A DNA stretch of 64,000 bases from Nostoc sp. RI_552 (GTDB lineage Bacteria; Cyanobacteriota; Cyanobacteriia; Cyanobacteriales; Nostocaceae). Both the position numbers and the translations under genes were made by a program. The stretch lies in assembly GCA_016124525.1 (NCBI GenBank), contig WGNO01000026.1, positions 57,413 to 121,412 of the forward strand. Direction: 5' to 3'. The notes under the pieces were generated by a model. That model was not told the DNA's origin and ran no database searches. It worked only from the letters and a program-made list of their open reading frames with translations. Of the stretch, positions 7,734 through 15,584 are shown one piece after another; position 1 is the stretch's first letter, and each line of letters opens with the position of its first letter.

Positions 7734-7895
7734 TTAAATCATCAGTTTGTAAGACTCGGTTAAAACTAATTTAGGAGGGGTAAAATTAGGAAGAATACTA
7801 GGTGCAGAAGGTATAGGTATGGCGGGTAGCACAGGGGCAATGGGGGTAGAATTTTCAGATAACGAAATGGGTTGGTAAATAGGAAAATTATTCAT
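7734..7895 (-). CDS. Possible 53-residue proline-rich small protein
   Basis: This is a short open frame on the same strand as its neighbours. It begins with ATG at 7895, 27 bp after the upstream helical-repeat gene, and its TAA ends two bases before the ATG of the cupin gene. The product begins MNNFPIYQPISL and is rich in Pro and Ile/Val (a run near LPAIPIPSAPSILPNF) with no Cys. The tight fit between two real genes supports it; the lack of a clear Shine-Dalgarno argues against. Its function is unknown. Confidence 0.4.
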   Translation of the reverse strand: MNNFPIYQPISLSENSTPIAPVLPAIPIPSAPSILPNFTPPKLVLTESYKLMI

Positions 7896-7922
7896 GGCCG
7901 TTGATGCTTGATAGTGAATTGA

Positions 7923-8405
7923 TTAATCGTCTTCCTCGGGTCGATGTGTCAAAATATCCAGTAGGATTGCCGCTCCAAAATCATTGTGTTTGTCAATTTG
8001 TTTGACTTTACTAGTGATTTCTTTAGCCTGCTCAATTTCCCCTAATTTTGCTAATACCAATCCAGAGGCGGCATAAGCATTCAAGTACAATCTGATTTGT
8101 GGTTCCTCTTGCCGTTGTAATAATATGGGCTGGAGTTGTTCCCAATCATCTGGAAATTTTTCTACTTCTTTAATCCTATCTAAAACTTTAATTGCCGTTT
8201 GTAGCGCTAGGGGATAATTATTCTTATAATAAAAAAATCTATATGCTGATACTAAAATATCTGTATTTACCCCGGCTTTAGTTAAGGCTTGGTGAATATA
8301 TTTTTCTGCTGCTGCGGTATTTTCCCAGTTTTCTACTGCCAAGATTAATAAATTTTTGACATCTTCTGGAACTGGAAACCATGAAAATCCATTGCGTTCA
8401 ACCAT
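7923..8405 (-). CDS. Helical-repeat (TPR-like) protein of the heterocyst cox locus
   Basis: A 160-residue soluble, all-helical protein. Helix pairs such as AAEKYIHQALTKAGVNTD, YPLALQTAIKVLDRIKEVE and AASGLVLAKLGEIEQAKEI have the small-residue spacing of TPR units, without a perfect consensus. No enzyme motif is present. It follows coxC by about 90 bp on the same strand and precedes the small ORF and the cupin gene. A scaffold or assembly role for Cox2 or a nitrogenase-related complex is inference from context. Confidence 0.75.
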   Translation of the reverse strand: MVERNGFSWFPVPEDVKNLLILAVENWENTAAAEKYIHQALTKAGVNTDILVSAYRFFYYKNNYPLALQTAIKVLDRIKEVEKFPDDWEQLQPILLQRQEEPQIRLYLNAYAASGLVLAKLGEIEQAKEITSKVKQIDKHNDFGAAILLDILTHRPEEDD

Positions 8406-8449
8406 AATAATTCGTAATTTGTAACTCTTAATTCGTAATTAAGAAATAT

Positions 8450-8491
8450 AAGGAGTGGGGTAAAAGATGTATGACAACATTCCCACTCCTT
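8450..8491 (-). terminator. Long-loop hairpin between coxC and the downstream genes
   Basis: A 10-bp perfect stem, AAGGAGTGGG / CCCACTCCTT, encloses 22 bases just after the coxC stop. Read leftward it is followed by a modest U-rich stretch. It could be a partial terminator or an RNA-processing stem that sets lower expression of the genes after coxC. Degenerate TAATTCGTAATT-type repeats lie just beyond it (8407-8441). Confidence 0.5.
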
Positions 8492-8497
8492 GATTCC

Positions 8498-9085
8498 TTA
8501 AAACAGGGTCAAAATGTACACTAAAGTGAACAGAACAATCCAGATAATGTCTACGAAGTGCCAATACATTTCTGCCATGGCAATACCAGTATGTTTAGTG
8601 GCAGAATAATGACCGGGACGACGCGATCGCCACAGTACACCTAAAATCAATAACAGCCCCACAAATACATGCAAACCGTGGAAACCAGTCATGATATAAA
8701 AGCAGTTGGAGAAAACGTTAGTAGTCAGGCCATACCCTAAATTCATGTATTCATAAACCTGACCCACTAAAAAGATTGCCCCCATCAGTGCAGTAACAAA
8801 ATACCAAAACCGCATTTCCTTGACATTATTCTTCTTAATCGCCACATCACCTAAATGAATGACGAAACTACTAGATAGCAGAATAATGGTGTTAATCGTG
8901 GGTAAAAACAGTTCTACTTCTGTTCCTTCTGGAGGCCAAACTTCTGTAATGCCTCGAAAGAACAAATAAGTGGCAAAAAAGCCGCCAAACATTAATGATT
9001 CAGAACAGAGAAACGTCAACAATCCCCAGATGCGTAAATCTGCGTGATGTTGTTCGTGATGTTTAGCTGTGGTAGCTATGGTCAT
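8498..9085 (-). CDS. coxC: Cytochrome c oxidase subunit III
   Basis: The ATG at 9085 is chosen: GAGGG lies about 7 bases upstream, and the longer frame back to 9190 would overlap coxA and lacks a site. The 195-residue protein has five hydrophobic segments and family motifs (LTFLCSESLMFGGFFATY, GFHGLHVFVGL, MYWHFVDIIWIVLFTLVYI). Subunit III stabilises the binuclear centre and proton uptake in aa3 oxidases. It ends the coxB-coxA-coxC operon. The neighbourhood (cnfR, fdxB, nitrogenase-associated gene) identifies this as the heterocyst-type oxidase (coxC2 in Anabaena terms), which consumes O2 to protect nitrogenase. Confidence 0.95.
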   Translation of the reverse strand: MTIATTAKHHEQHHADLRIWGLLTFLCSESLMFGGFFATYLFFRGITEVWPPEGTEVELFLPTINTIILLSSSFVIHLGDVAIKKNNVKEMRFWYFVTALMGAIFLVGQVYEYMNLGYGLTTNVFSNCFYIMTGFHGLHVFVGLLLILGVLWRSRRPGHYSATKHTGIAMAEMYWHFVDIIWIVLFTLVYILTLF

Positions 9086-9125
9086 GTTTTTACCCTCTAA
9101 AAACAGAAATCTAAACTTGTTTGAC

Positions 9126-10799
9126 TTAAGTGCTAATTTCTGGCGTACCAACAGGTTGTAATTCACTATGACCGTACTCGTAAGGGCCATGGTTCACAAC
9201 AGGTAATACATCCCAGTTTTCAATTAGAGGTGGTGAACTAGTTGTCCACTCTAAACTCAAAGCTTGCCAAGGATTGTCACCGGCTAATTCTCCTTTACGC
9301 CAACTTTGCACAATGTTAATAGTGAAGGGAATAACTGAAAGTCCTAAAACAAATGCTCCAAAGGTACAAATTTGATTGAGGTTAACAAATTGAGGATCAT
9401 ACATGGCTACTCTGCGGGGCATACCTTGTAAACCTAACTGGTGCATAGGTAAGAAAGTTAAGTTAGTACCGATGAAGGTGAGGGCAAAGTGAATGCGTCC
9501 CCAGGTTTCATTGAGCTTGCGTCCGGTCATTTTGGGGAACCAGTGATAAATAGCAGCGTAGATACCAAATACAGAACCACCAAACAGAACGTAGTGGAAA
9601 TGTGCCACTACATAATATGTGTCGTGAACGTGGACATCAAAGGGAGCAGTTCCCAAGGTTACGCCACTCAAGCCACCCATGACAAACATTGATAACAAAC
9701 CAATGGCAAATAGCATGGCACTGGTGAAGCGAATCTTACCACCCCAAAGGGTAGCAACCCAGGCGAAAATCTTAACGCCAGTGGGTACGGCGACGATGAG
9801 GGTGGAAATGGTGAAGAATATCCGCATCCAACCAGGTGTACCACTAGTAAACATATGGTGAACCCAGACGAATAAACCGACAACGCAGATAGCTAAACTA
9901 GAGTAGGCGATGGCTTTATAACCAAAAATTGGCTTACGCGCGTGAACTGGTACTACTTCTGACATAATGCCGAAGATAGGCAAAATCATCAGATATACCG
10001 CAGGGTGGGAATAGAACCAGAATAAATGTTGGTAAATCACCACGTTACCGCCTGCATCTGGTTTAAAGAAAGATGTGCCAAAATTGATGTCAAACAACAA
10101 CAGCACCAACCCCGCAGCTAACACTGGTGTGGACAGTAAAGCCAGGACAGAAGTAGCTAAAATAGCCCAACAAAACAAGGGTAATTGGTCCCATTTCATG
10201 GTGGGAACCTTCATCATCAGGATGGTAATAATAAAGTTCACCGAGCCCAAAATTGAAGAAGTTCCCACCAAAACGATGGCTAGTATCCAAAAGCTTTGAG
10301 CTATTGGTGCTGTAATTAAGCTCAATGGTGGATAAGCTGTCCAACCCGACTGGGAACCACCAAAAATAAAACTAGCTAAAAGCAGTAGTCCAGCTGGTGG
10401 GTTTAACCAAAAAGCGATGGCATTCAGTTTTGGGAAAGCCATATCCCTAGCGCCAATCATCAAAGGAATCAGATAGTTGCCAAATCCCCCAATAGCACTA
10501 GGGACAATCCACAGGAAGATCATAATTGTCCCGTGGTTGGTCATGAAAGCGTTATACAAATTAGGATCGAGGAAATCTGAGTCTGGTGTTGCTAGTTCCA
10601 CACGGAGAGCCACCGCCATCAGTCCACCAATGAGATAGAAGACAAATGCTGTCACTAAGTATTGGATACCAATCACTTTGTGGTCAACATTAAATGTAAA
10701 GTAGTCGTACCATTTCCACGCCGGGGGATGACTCTCTTGGGTTAATTCCACTGGATTGGCTGCGGATGAACCGTTGGAGGGAAATTCTACTTGTGTCAT
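9126..10799 (-). CDS. coxA: Cytochrome c oxidase subunit I (heterocyst-type, subfamily A2)
   Basis: Subunit I has 557 residues and about 12 membrane helices; it holds heme a, heme a3 and CuB. Visible: NHGTIMIFLWIVP in helix II with a heme a ligand; FWFYSHPAVYLMILP, where the YSHPxV sequence replaces the GHPEV of A1 oxidases and marks subfamily A2; WVHHMFTSG with two CuB His; and the heme ligands in VVAHFHYVLFGGS. It lies between coxB and coxC on the same strand. The start has no clear Shine-Dalgarno, and a 17-bp copy of its 5' end lies just upstream (see repeat). Confidence 0.96.
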   Translation of the reverse strand: MTQVEFPSNGSSAANPVELTQESHPPAWKWYDYFTFNVDHKVIGIQYLVTAFVFYLIGGLMAVALRVELATPDSDFLDPNLYNAFMTNHGTIMIFLWIVPSAIGGFGNYLIPLMIGARDMAFPKLNAIAFWLNPPAGLLLLASFIFGGSQSGWTAYPPLSLITAPIAQSFWILAIVLVGTSSILGSVNFIITILMMKVPTMKWDQLPLFCWAILATSVLALLSTPVLAAGLVLLLFDINFGTSFFKPDAGGNVVIYQHLFWFYSHPAVYLMILPIFGIMSEVVPVHARKPIFGYKAIAYSSLAICVVGLFVWVHHMFTSGTPGWMRIFFTISTLIVAVPTGVKIFAWVATLWGGKIRFTSAMLFAIGLLSMFVMGGLSGVTLGTAPFDVHVHDTYYVVAHFHYVLFGGSVFGIYAAIYHWFPKMTGRKLNETWGRIHFALTFIGTNLTFLPMHQLGLQGMPRRVAMYDPQFVNLNQICTFGAFVLGLSVIPFTINIVQSWRKGELAGDNPWQALSLEWTTSSPPLIENWDVLPVVNHGPYEYGHSELQPVGTPEIST

Positions 10800-10853
10800 A
10801 AGCTATTTTGGGTAATTTGTAATTTGCAATTTGTAAAGGGAAATTCTACTTGT
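10778..10853. repeat. 17-bp direct repeat of the coxA 5' end
   Basis: AGGGAAATTCTACTTGT occurs at 10778-10794, covering the first coxA codons on the minus strand, and again at 10837-10853 in the coxB-coxA spacer. Between them lies a degenerate TAATTTGTAATTTGCAATTTGT tract of the kind common in Nostocales. The outer copy carries its own ATG and would open a mini-frame of about 17 codons. Confidence 0.8.
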
Positions 10854-10876
10854 CATTACGAATATTGAGTTACAAA

Positions 10877-11857
10877 CTACTTTGACTGTTTTGGAAGTTG
10901 CAGGAGGGTTGCTGCATTTATGCCCAAATCATGAACATAGGGAGCAAGAAATTCTGATGTTGATAAGTCAGTGGGATTGACTGCAACCAGTGAATTAAGG
11001 TCTTGCTTTTGAGCAATCTGGCTTTGTGCTAACCAGCTATCAAAATCTTCTGGAGTATGCACAATTACCTCTGTCCGCATGGAACCGTGATAGCCACCAC
11101 ACAATTCTGTACAAATTACTGGATATGTACCTGGTTTAGTAGGGACAAATCGCAGTTCGGTAGCCATACCGGGAATAGCATCTTGTTTCAGTCGAAATTG
11201 TGGAACCCAAAATGAATGAATTACATCCAGGGCCGAAAGATTCAGTTGCACATCAGCACCAACGGGAATGTGTAATTCTCCAGTGGTAATTCCGCTATTG
11301 GGATAGTTAAATATCCAAGCGTACTGCATTCCTTGGACATCAACCACTAAGTCTGCTGGTTGATTCTCTAGGTGGGGAGATCCACCAATGCCAATGTTTG
11401 GAGTAGCTACAGGTGTTAAAGTGTCATCGAGGGTAGCGGCCAGAGCCGTTCCACTGACATGGTTAACATGAGGAGCACTATGGAAATGACTCCCAGGTTC
11501 AAATCCTCCGATTTGATTGTAAACATCTACACTGTAGATACCTAAAGCAATCACAATCATTGCGGGGATTGCTGTCCAAAAAATTTCTAAGGGAACGTTA
11601 CCTTCTAAGGGTACTCCATCGGTATTATCACCCTGACGGCGACGGTACTTGAATAAAAAAATCAGAATAGTTCCTTCTACTACCAGAAATAGAGCTATGG
11701 CAATGGTAAACATAACATTGAAAAATCTGTCTACCACCGCAGCTTGCTCAGATGCTTGTACTGGTAATAAATTGTGATTTTGTCCGAACCAAATACTGAT
11801 TACTGTTACTACTATTCCAGCAACCAAAGTCCACAGTGAAACAGGAACTTTTTGCAT
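10877..11857 (-). CDS. coxB: Cytochrome c oxidase subunit II
   Basis: Subunit II has 326 residues. Two N-terminal hydrophobic helices (about 8-26 and 45-70) anchor a periplasmic or lumenal cupredoxin domain. The CuA site is complete: ALDVIHSFWVPQF with the first His, then CTELCGGYHGSM giving Cys, Glu, Cys, His and Met. It accepts electrons from cytochrome c6 or plastocyanin. The linker at about residues 120-160 is His/Thr-rich and longer than in minimal CuA domains. It is the first gene of the operon; the 629-bp region upstream presumably carries the promoter. Confidence 0.96.
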   Translation of the reverse strand: MQKVPVSLWTLVAGIVVTVISIWFGQNHNLLPVQASEQAAVVDRFFNVMFTIAIALFLVVEGTILIFLFKYRRRQGDNTDGVPLEGNVPLEIFWTAIPAMIVIALGIYSVDVYNQIGGFEPGSHFHSAPHVNHVSGTALAATLDDTLTPVATPNIGIGGSPHLENQPADLVVDVQGMQYAWIFNYPNSGITTGELHIPVGADVQLNLSALDVIHSFWVPQFRLKQDAIPGMATELRFVPTKPGTYPVICTELCGGYHGSMRTEVIVHTPEDFDSWLAQSQIAQKQDLNSLVAVNPTDLSTSEFLAPYVHDLGINAATLLQLPKQSK

Positions 11858-12486
11858 ATAGGCTACCTGCTCTTTCAGTTAACATTAAAGGTGTAATTTT
11901 CTGGGACATGTAAAAAACAGTGCATGGGCATCAGGTTCTATGTATGGGAAAAAGTTTCTCTCTTTCCTACCCCTCACTACTTACTCCTGATTAATTGCAT
12001 CCTGAGGTTTTGATGTATGACCATAGCCAAAGAAGATAATGTAATTTCATGGTTTTGCCTTTCTATGATTGTTGGCATGTTCCTGGCTACTGGTTGCTAC
12101 ATTCCCACAGGCAAGGATTTTTTTGTTTTCACTTATTAACTTTCTATCTCAGCCTGACAAAAATTGGGGGAATTTTCCAGATATTTTCATATCCTTCCCC
12201 CAAAGACTTAAGATTTTATTGAAACTTTTATGAGTCAATGTGTTCTAATGCACAAATCAGGCACTCCAAAATCACACTCCTAATCTGAATATTCATCAGA
12301 CTAATTTCCCTGCAAGTATGAATTGGTTAGCAAATCATAACAATTAACGATTTACAATTCTGTTTACTGTAAACTTGTGGCTTGTTACAGCAATGATGTA
12401 ATATTCCCCTCTTACTACCTTGCTTCGCGCTTTATTTACAGAGTAACCTTTATGACCAAAACAACATTAAGCAAAACCCAAAAACC
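11858..12486. promoter_or_regulatory. 629-bp region upstream of coxB
   Basis: The spacer between fdxB and coxB, both leftward, has no ORF. A 13-bp palindrome, GTTTAC-T-GTAAAC, lies at 12362-12374, about 500 bp before coxB and just downstream of fdxB. I found no GTA-N8-TAC NtcA site. Heterocyst-specific control is expected from the known behaviour of cox2, but no site was identified with confidence. Confidence 0.4.
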
Positions 12487-12780
12487 TTAATTGTCTAATA
12501 CAGTATGGGTGTAGCAATTCTTAGGACATATTCTGGAACAAGCCTCACAACCAATACAGTTTTCTGGGTGAGAAACAACCATTACTTTCCGCTCAATTTC
12601 ATCATCATCTTCATCATCTACAAATTCTCCTTCTTCATTGAGAGCTCTTAATTCCAGTACATTGTGGCCACATATCTTAAAGCATCTGCCACATCCTATA
12701 CATTTTTCTTGGTCAATTTCCTGGGCAAATTTCGGTGTCCAGGTATTACCTCCAAATGTCAATCCTGTGAGTTGTGCCAT
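12487..12780 (-). CDS. fdxB: nif-associated 2[4Fe-4S] ferredoxin (ferredoxin III, FdxB type)
   Basis: A 97-residue ferredoxin with two cluster motifs: [12 protein letters not shown] at residues 27-38 and [12 protein letters not shown] near the C-terminus. In the first, the Pro usual after the fourth Cys is Gly. An acidic insert ([13 protein letters not shown]) separates the motifs. The N-terminal [15 protein letters not shown] and overall length fit the nif-specific ferredoxin III (FdxB) family, thought to supply electrons to nitrogenase cofactor assembly or to CnfR. It is transcribed divergently from cnfR and in the same direction as coxBAC. Confidence 0.9.
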   Translation of the reverse strand: MAQLTGLTFGGNTWTPKFAQEIDQEKCIGCGRCFKICGHNVLELRALNEEGEFVDDEDDDEIERKVMVVSHPENCIGCEACSRICPKNCYTHTVLDN

Positions 12781-13762
12781 GAATAACCGCCTAGAAATTT
12801 GTTGGGACTTTAATCATCATCTTAACTTAAGATTATTCTGTTGTTTTGCTATTAAGCAATCATTTTTTATGGAATTAATTTTTCCTGACTTTTACAATTT
12901 ATGCTACTAATTCAGTAATTCATATATTTAAATGAGATTTATTTTCATTAATAGAATCAGTGAATTTATTACTAAATTATTTTTTATAAAAATTAAATTA
13001 TGTACAATTTAAATGCTGGTACTTAACAGGGTATTTTATGCTCTATCAGCAATAAGCCCTGATGTTGCGAAATATAAAAAAATACCCATTATCTAGGCTG
13101 TGAATTAAACTTGTTATAAAAATAATGAGAGTTTTTATTGGATATTAAAATGAAATTTATCCCTAGCAGTATTTACAGATACATTTTCTATGTTCATTTC
13201 TTACATTGAGAATTTTTAATTTTGTTACTTATTGAATAAAAATGACAAATTTGCAAATAATTTTATCCTTTTGTTTGAAAACAAAAAATATATTGCTTTT
13301 TTTGGTGATACAAATATCAAAATGTATACTCAGCAACAGAAATATTAACCCCATTAAATATTAAAATTCTTAATAAACAAAATCACTTCTACCGTTACTG
13401 TTTTGATAAATATGTGTTGTACAAAAATACTTCAATTAATATTTTTAAATCAAGATAATTGAAAAGTTAAAATTAATTAAAAACTGAAAAATTCATTCCA
13501 GGCTCATTATGAACAAACTTTTGTAATTATTTATGAAATGTATAGTTAATAAAGAAGTCATGTAAGTCTAGCCTTAGAAGGCTGAAATATCTTCCAAGTG
13601 CATGGAAATCAAAATATGGATGTGGGGACTTATTACAGCAAGCAGAGATTATCTTTGCTGAAAATATAGTTTGGTGGCAAGTGATAGATAACCAAAAAAC
13701 ATCCAGGGAAGATTTAAACCTAACATCTCAACGATTAGAGTGGGAAGAACCCCTATAGCCGT
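12781..13762. promoter_or_regulatory. 982-bp divergent intergenic region between fdxB and cnfR
   Basis: Very AT-rich, with no credible ORF on either strand. It must contain the promoters of both genes. I looked for NtcA half-sites with 8-bp spacing and found none; GTA-N6-TAC and GTA-N7-TAC strings occur (the latter over the cnfR start) but do not fit the rule. No terminator-like hairpin was seen. The length is unusual for this window and leaves room for a small RNA, which I cannot show. Confidence 0.4.
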
Positions 13763-15382
13763 ATGCCTTATACAATTCCTAACAACAATTGCGTTGGATG
13801 TGACAACTGCCGCCCCCAATGTCCTACGGGTGCAATTAAAATAGAGAATGATGAATACTGGATCGACCCTGGTCTTTGTAATAACTGTGAGGGCTATTAT
13901 CCTGAACCCCAATGTGTAATAGCTTGTCCAACCAATTCGCCTATACCTTGGCAGGCAAAAAAAGGCAGATGCAAGGTTGAACCCAGAGATGCACCTAGCT
14001 TAGATTTATTTGCCAATGGTAAGAATAATCCATTTTCTTCAGCGATTGTAATTTGGGAGGCTTGCAATGTATTAGCACAACGTACATCTCTTAATTGGGA
14101 AATTGCCGCAGAAGGTTACTTATGTTATCAACGAAAAGTTAAACAAGGACGGGGTTCAATTTGCTTTCATCTTCAAGATTCACTTCCAGTCAACAATAGC
14201 CAAGAAGCCCAGGGGAAAAATAGCATAAATGAGTTACCAGCAATTGCATCGCTTGATATTAGATCTGCTTGCATTCATCTTATATTTGCCGCTTATGCTA
14301 CATCCTTAGACCAACCTTGGGAACAGGAGTTTGCCATTGATGAACGCCAAATTGAAAAATATTTGGGCTTAGAGAAACGTAAGGATTTAAGCAAAAATGC
14401 CAAACTAGCTTTAATCAAAAATATCGTACAGCAAGCTTGTTCATTGATGATTGCTATTGAGTGGCCTCAACAAGGTCGGATTTTAGGCTTTTCAGTAGAA
14501 AAGAGCCGTTTGTGGCACTTAATCAATATTCAGCATCACTTTCAAGAAGATGATTTAGGGTGTAAATATTTGATTGGACTAACTTTTAAAGTCAAAGCCG
14601 GAATCTGGTCTCAATATTTCTTAAATAAACAAGGCTGTAAAGATAGAAGTGCATTTTATCAATATGGCAGTTTACCCAAAATGCTATTAACTACGGTTAT
14701 GAGCATTTGGCAACAGCATGAAGGTGCAGTGCGATTGATGCTGTGGTTACTGTTTAAAACCAAAATGGGTAGAGAACAACGCATCACCATTCCTACATTA
14801 CTACGCATTGCTTACGGTGAAGAAAAAGTTGCTATTGCTTGTAGACAACGAGAAGAACGTAAACGCTTACTACGAACTTTTGAAAGTGATTTGGAAGTTC
14901 TCAACCATCATGGCATAAAACCGATTTTTGACCCAGTAACTTACCCTTTAGAAATTCAACCTTTATGGGCAAAGTTAATGCTTATTCCCGAAGACCCAGA
15001 GGAGGCTTTAGAATTTTGGATTAATGATGGTAGTGCTAACACCCGCCTTACAGATTCAGGCCCCCGTGGTAAGTGGAATATGTTGATGAATGCGCGAATT
15101 TTGTCTTTTGAACTGCCACCAGAATGGGAACAGCACAGCTCGGAATCGCCAAAAAAGCTACGGCGAACTGTAAAAAGTAGAAGAAAGACACAAACTACTA
15201 GTGATTTACCCGGCGAACAAATTCTACAAGCGCGAAAAAATTTGCAGCTATCCCAGAGGGAGTTGGCAAAGTTGACAGGTAAAAGTCAGAGCTGGATTCG
15301 CGATGTAGAAAATGGTCGTTTGAAAGTGAAAGTAGAAGACCAAGCACTGTTGAGGAAAGTGCTAAATATTGATGAACAGTGA
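13763..15382 (+). CDS. cnfR: CnfR/PatB, nif gene master regulator with ferredoxin domain and HTH
   Basis: A 539-residue protein. The N-terminus is a bacterial ferredoxin domain with two cluster motifs: Cys10, 13, 16, 20 (CVGCDNCRPQCP) and Cys39, 42, 51, 55 (CNNCEGYYPEPQCVIACP). A long central region of unknown fold follows. The C-terminal 65 residues form a Cro/CI-type helix-turn-helix (LSQRELAKLTGKSQSWIRDV). This architecture is that of PatB/CnfR, which activates nif genes under low oxygen and is needed for diazotrophic growth; the clusters probably sense O2 or redox. Its neighbours fdxB and coxBAC support the call. No unusual residues were seen in the cluster or HTH motifs. Confidence 0.95.
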   Translation: MPYTIPNNNCVGCDNCRPQCPTGAIKIENDEYWIDPGLCNNCEGYYPEPQCVIACPTNSPIPWQAKKGRCKVEPRDAPSLDLFANGKNNPFSSAIVIWEACNVLAQRTSLNWEIAAEGYLCYQRKVKQGRGSICFHLQDSLPVNNSQEAQGKNSINELPAIASLDIRSACIHLIFAAYATSLDQPWEQEFAIDERQIEKYLGLEKRKDLSKNAKLALIKNIVQQACSLMIAIEWPQQGRILGFSVEKSRLWHLINIQHHFQEDDLGCKYLIGLTFKVKAGIWSQYFLNKQGCKDRSAFYQYGSLPKMLLTTVMSIWQQHEGAVRLMLWLLFKTKMGREQRITIPTLLRIAYGEEKVAIACRQREERKRLLRTFESDLEVLNHHGIKPIFDPVTYPLEIQPLWAKLMLIPEDPEEALEFWINDGSANTRLTDSGPRGKWNMLMNARILSFELPPEWEQHSSESPKKLRRTVKSRRKTQTTSDLPGEQILQARKNLQLSQRELAKLTGKSQSWIRDVENGRLKVKVEDQALLRKVLNIDEQ

Positions 15383-15521
15383 AGGAATTAACATTCATAT
15401 TTTCACGTGCAAGATATAGAAGTCGCTACGCTACCTGCTTATGCCCATGTCTAAAGTCTCGTTGCTTAGTCAAAACATGAAAGCCTGACTTCTTATTTTT
15501 AACTTTTACCCATTTAAAAAA

Positions 15522-15551
15522 TACCCACCCAAGCATAAGCTTGGATAGGTA
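15522..15551 (-). terminator. Intrinsic terminator of dnaK
   Basis: Stem CCAAGC-ATAA-GCTTGG is extended by TACC/GGTA across a small internal loop. Read leftward it is followed by TATTTTTTAAAT, a proper T-run for dnaK. It may also stop cnfR transcription from the other side. Confidence 0.75.
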
Positions 15552-15584
15552 AAAAATTAATTGAATGAAGATAAATATTTAAAA

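Noticed and set aside
9086..9190. Longer start for coxC overlapping coxA
   Set aside because: The extra 35 residues are unlike subunit III, and the ATG at 9085 has a good GAGGG site.
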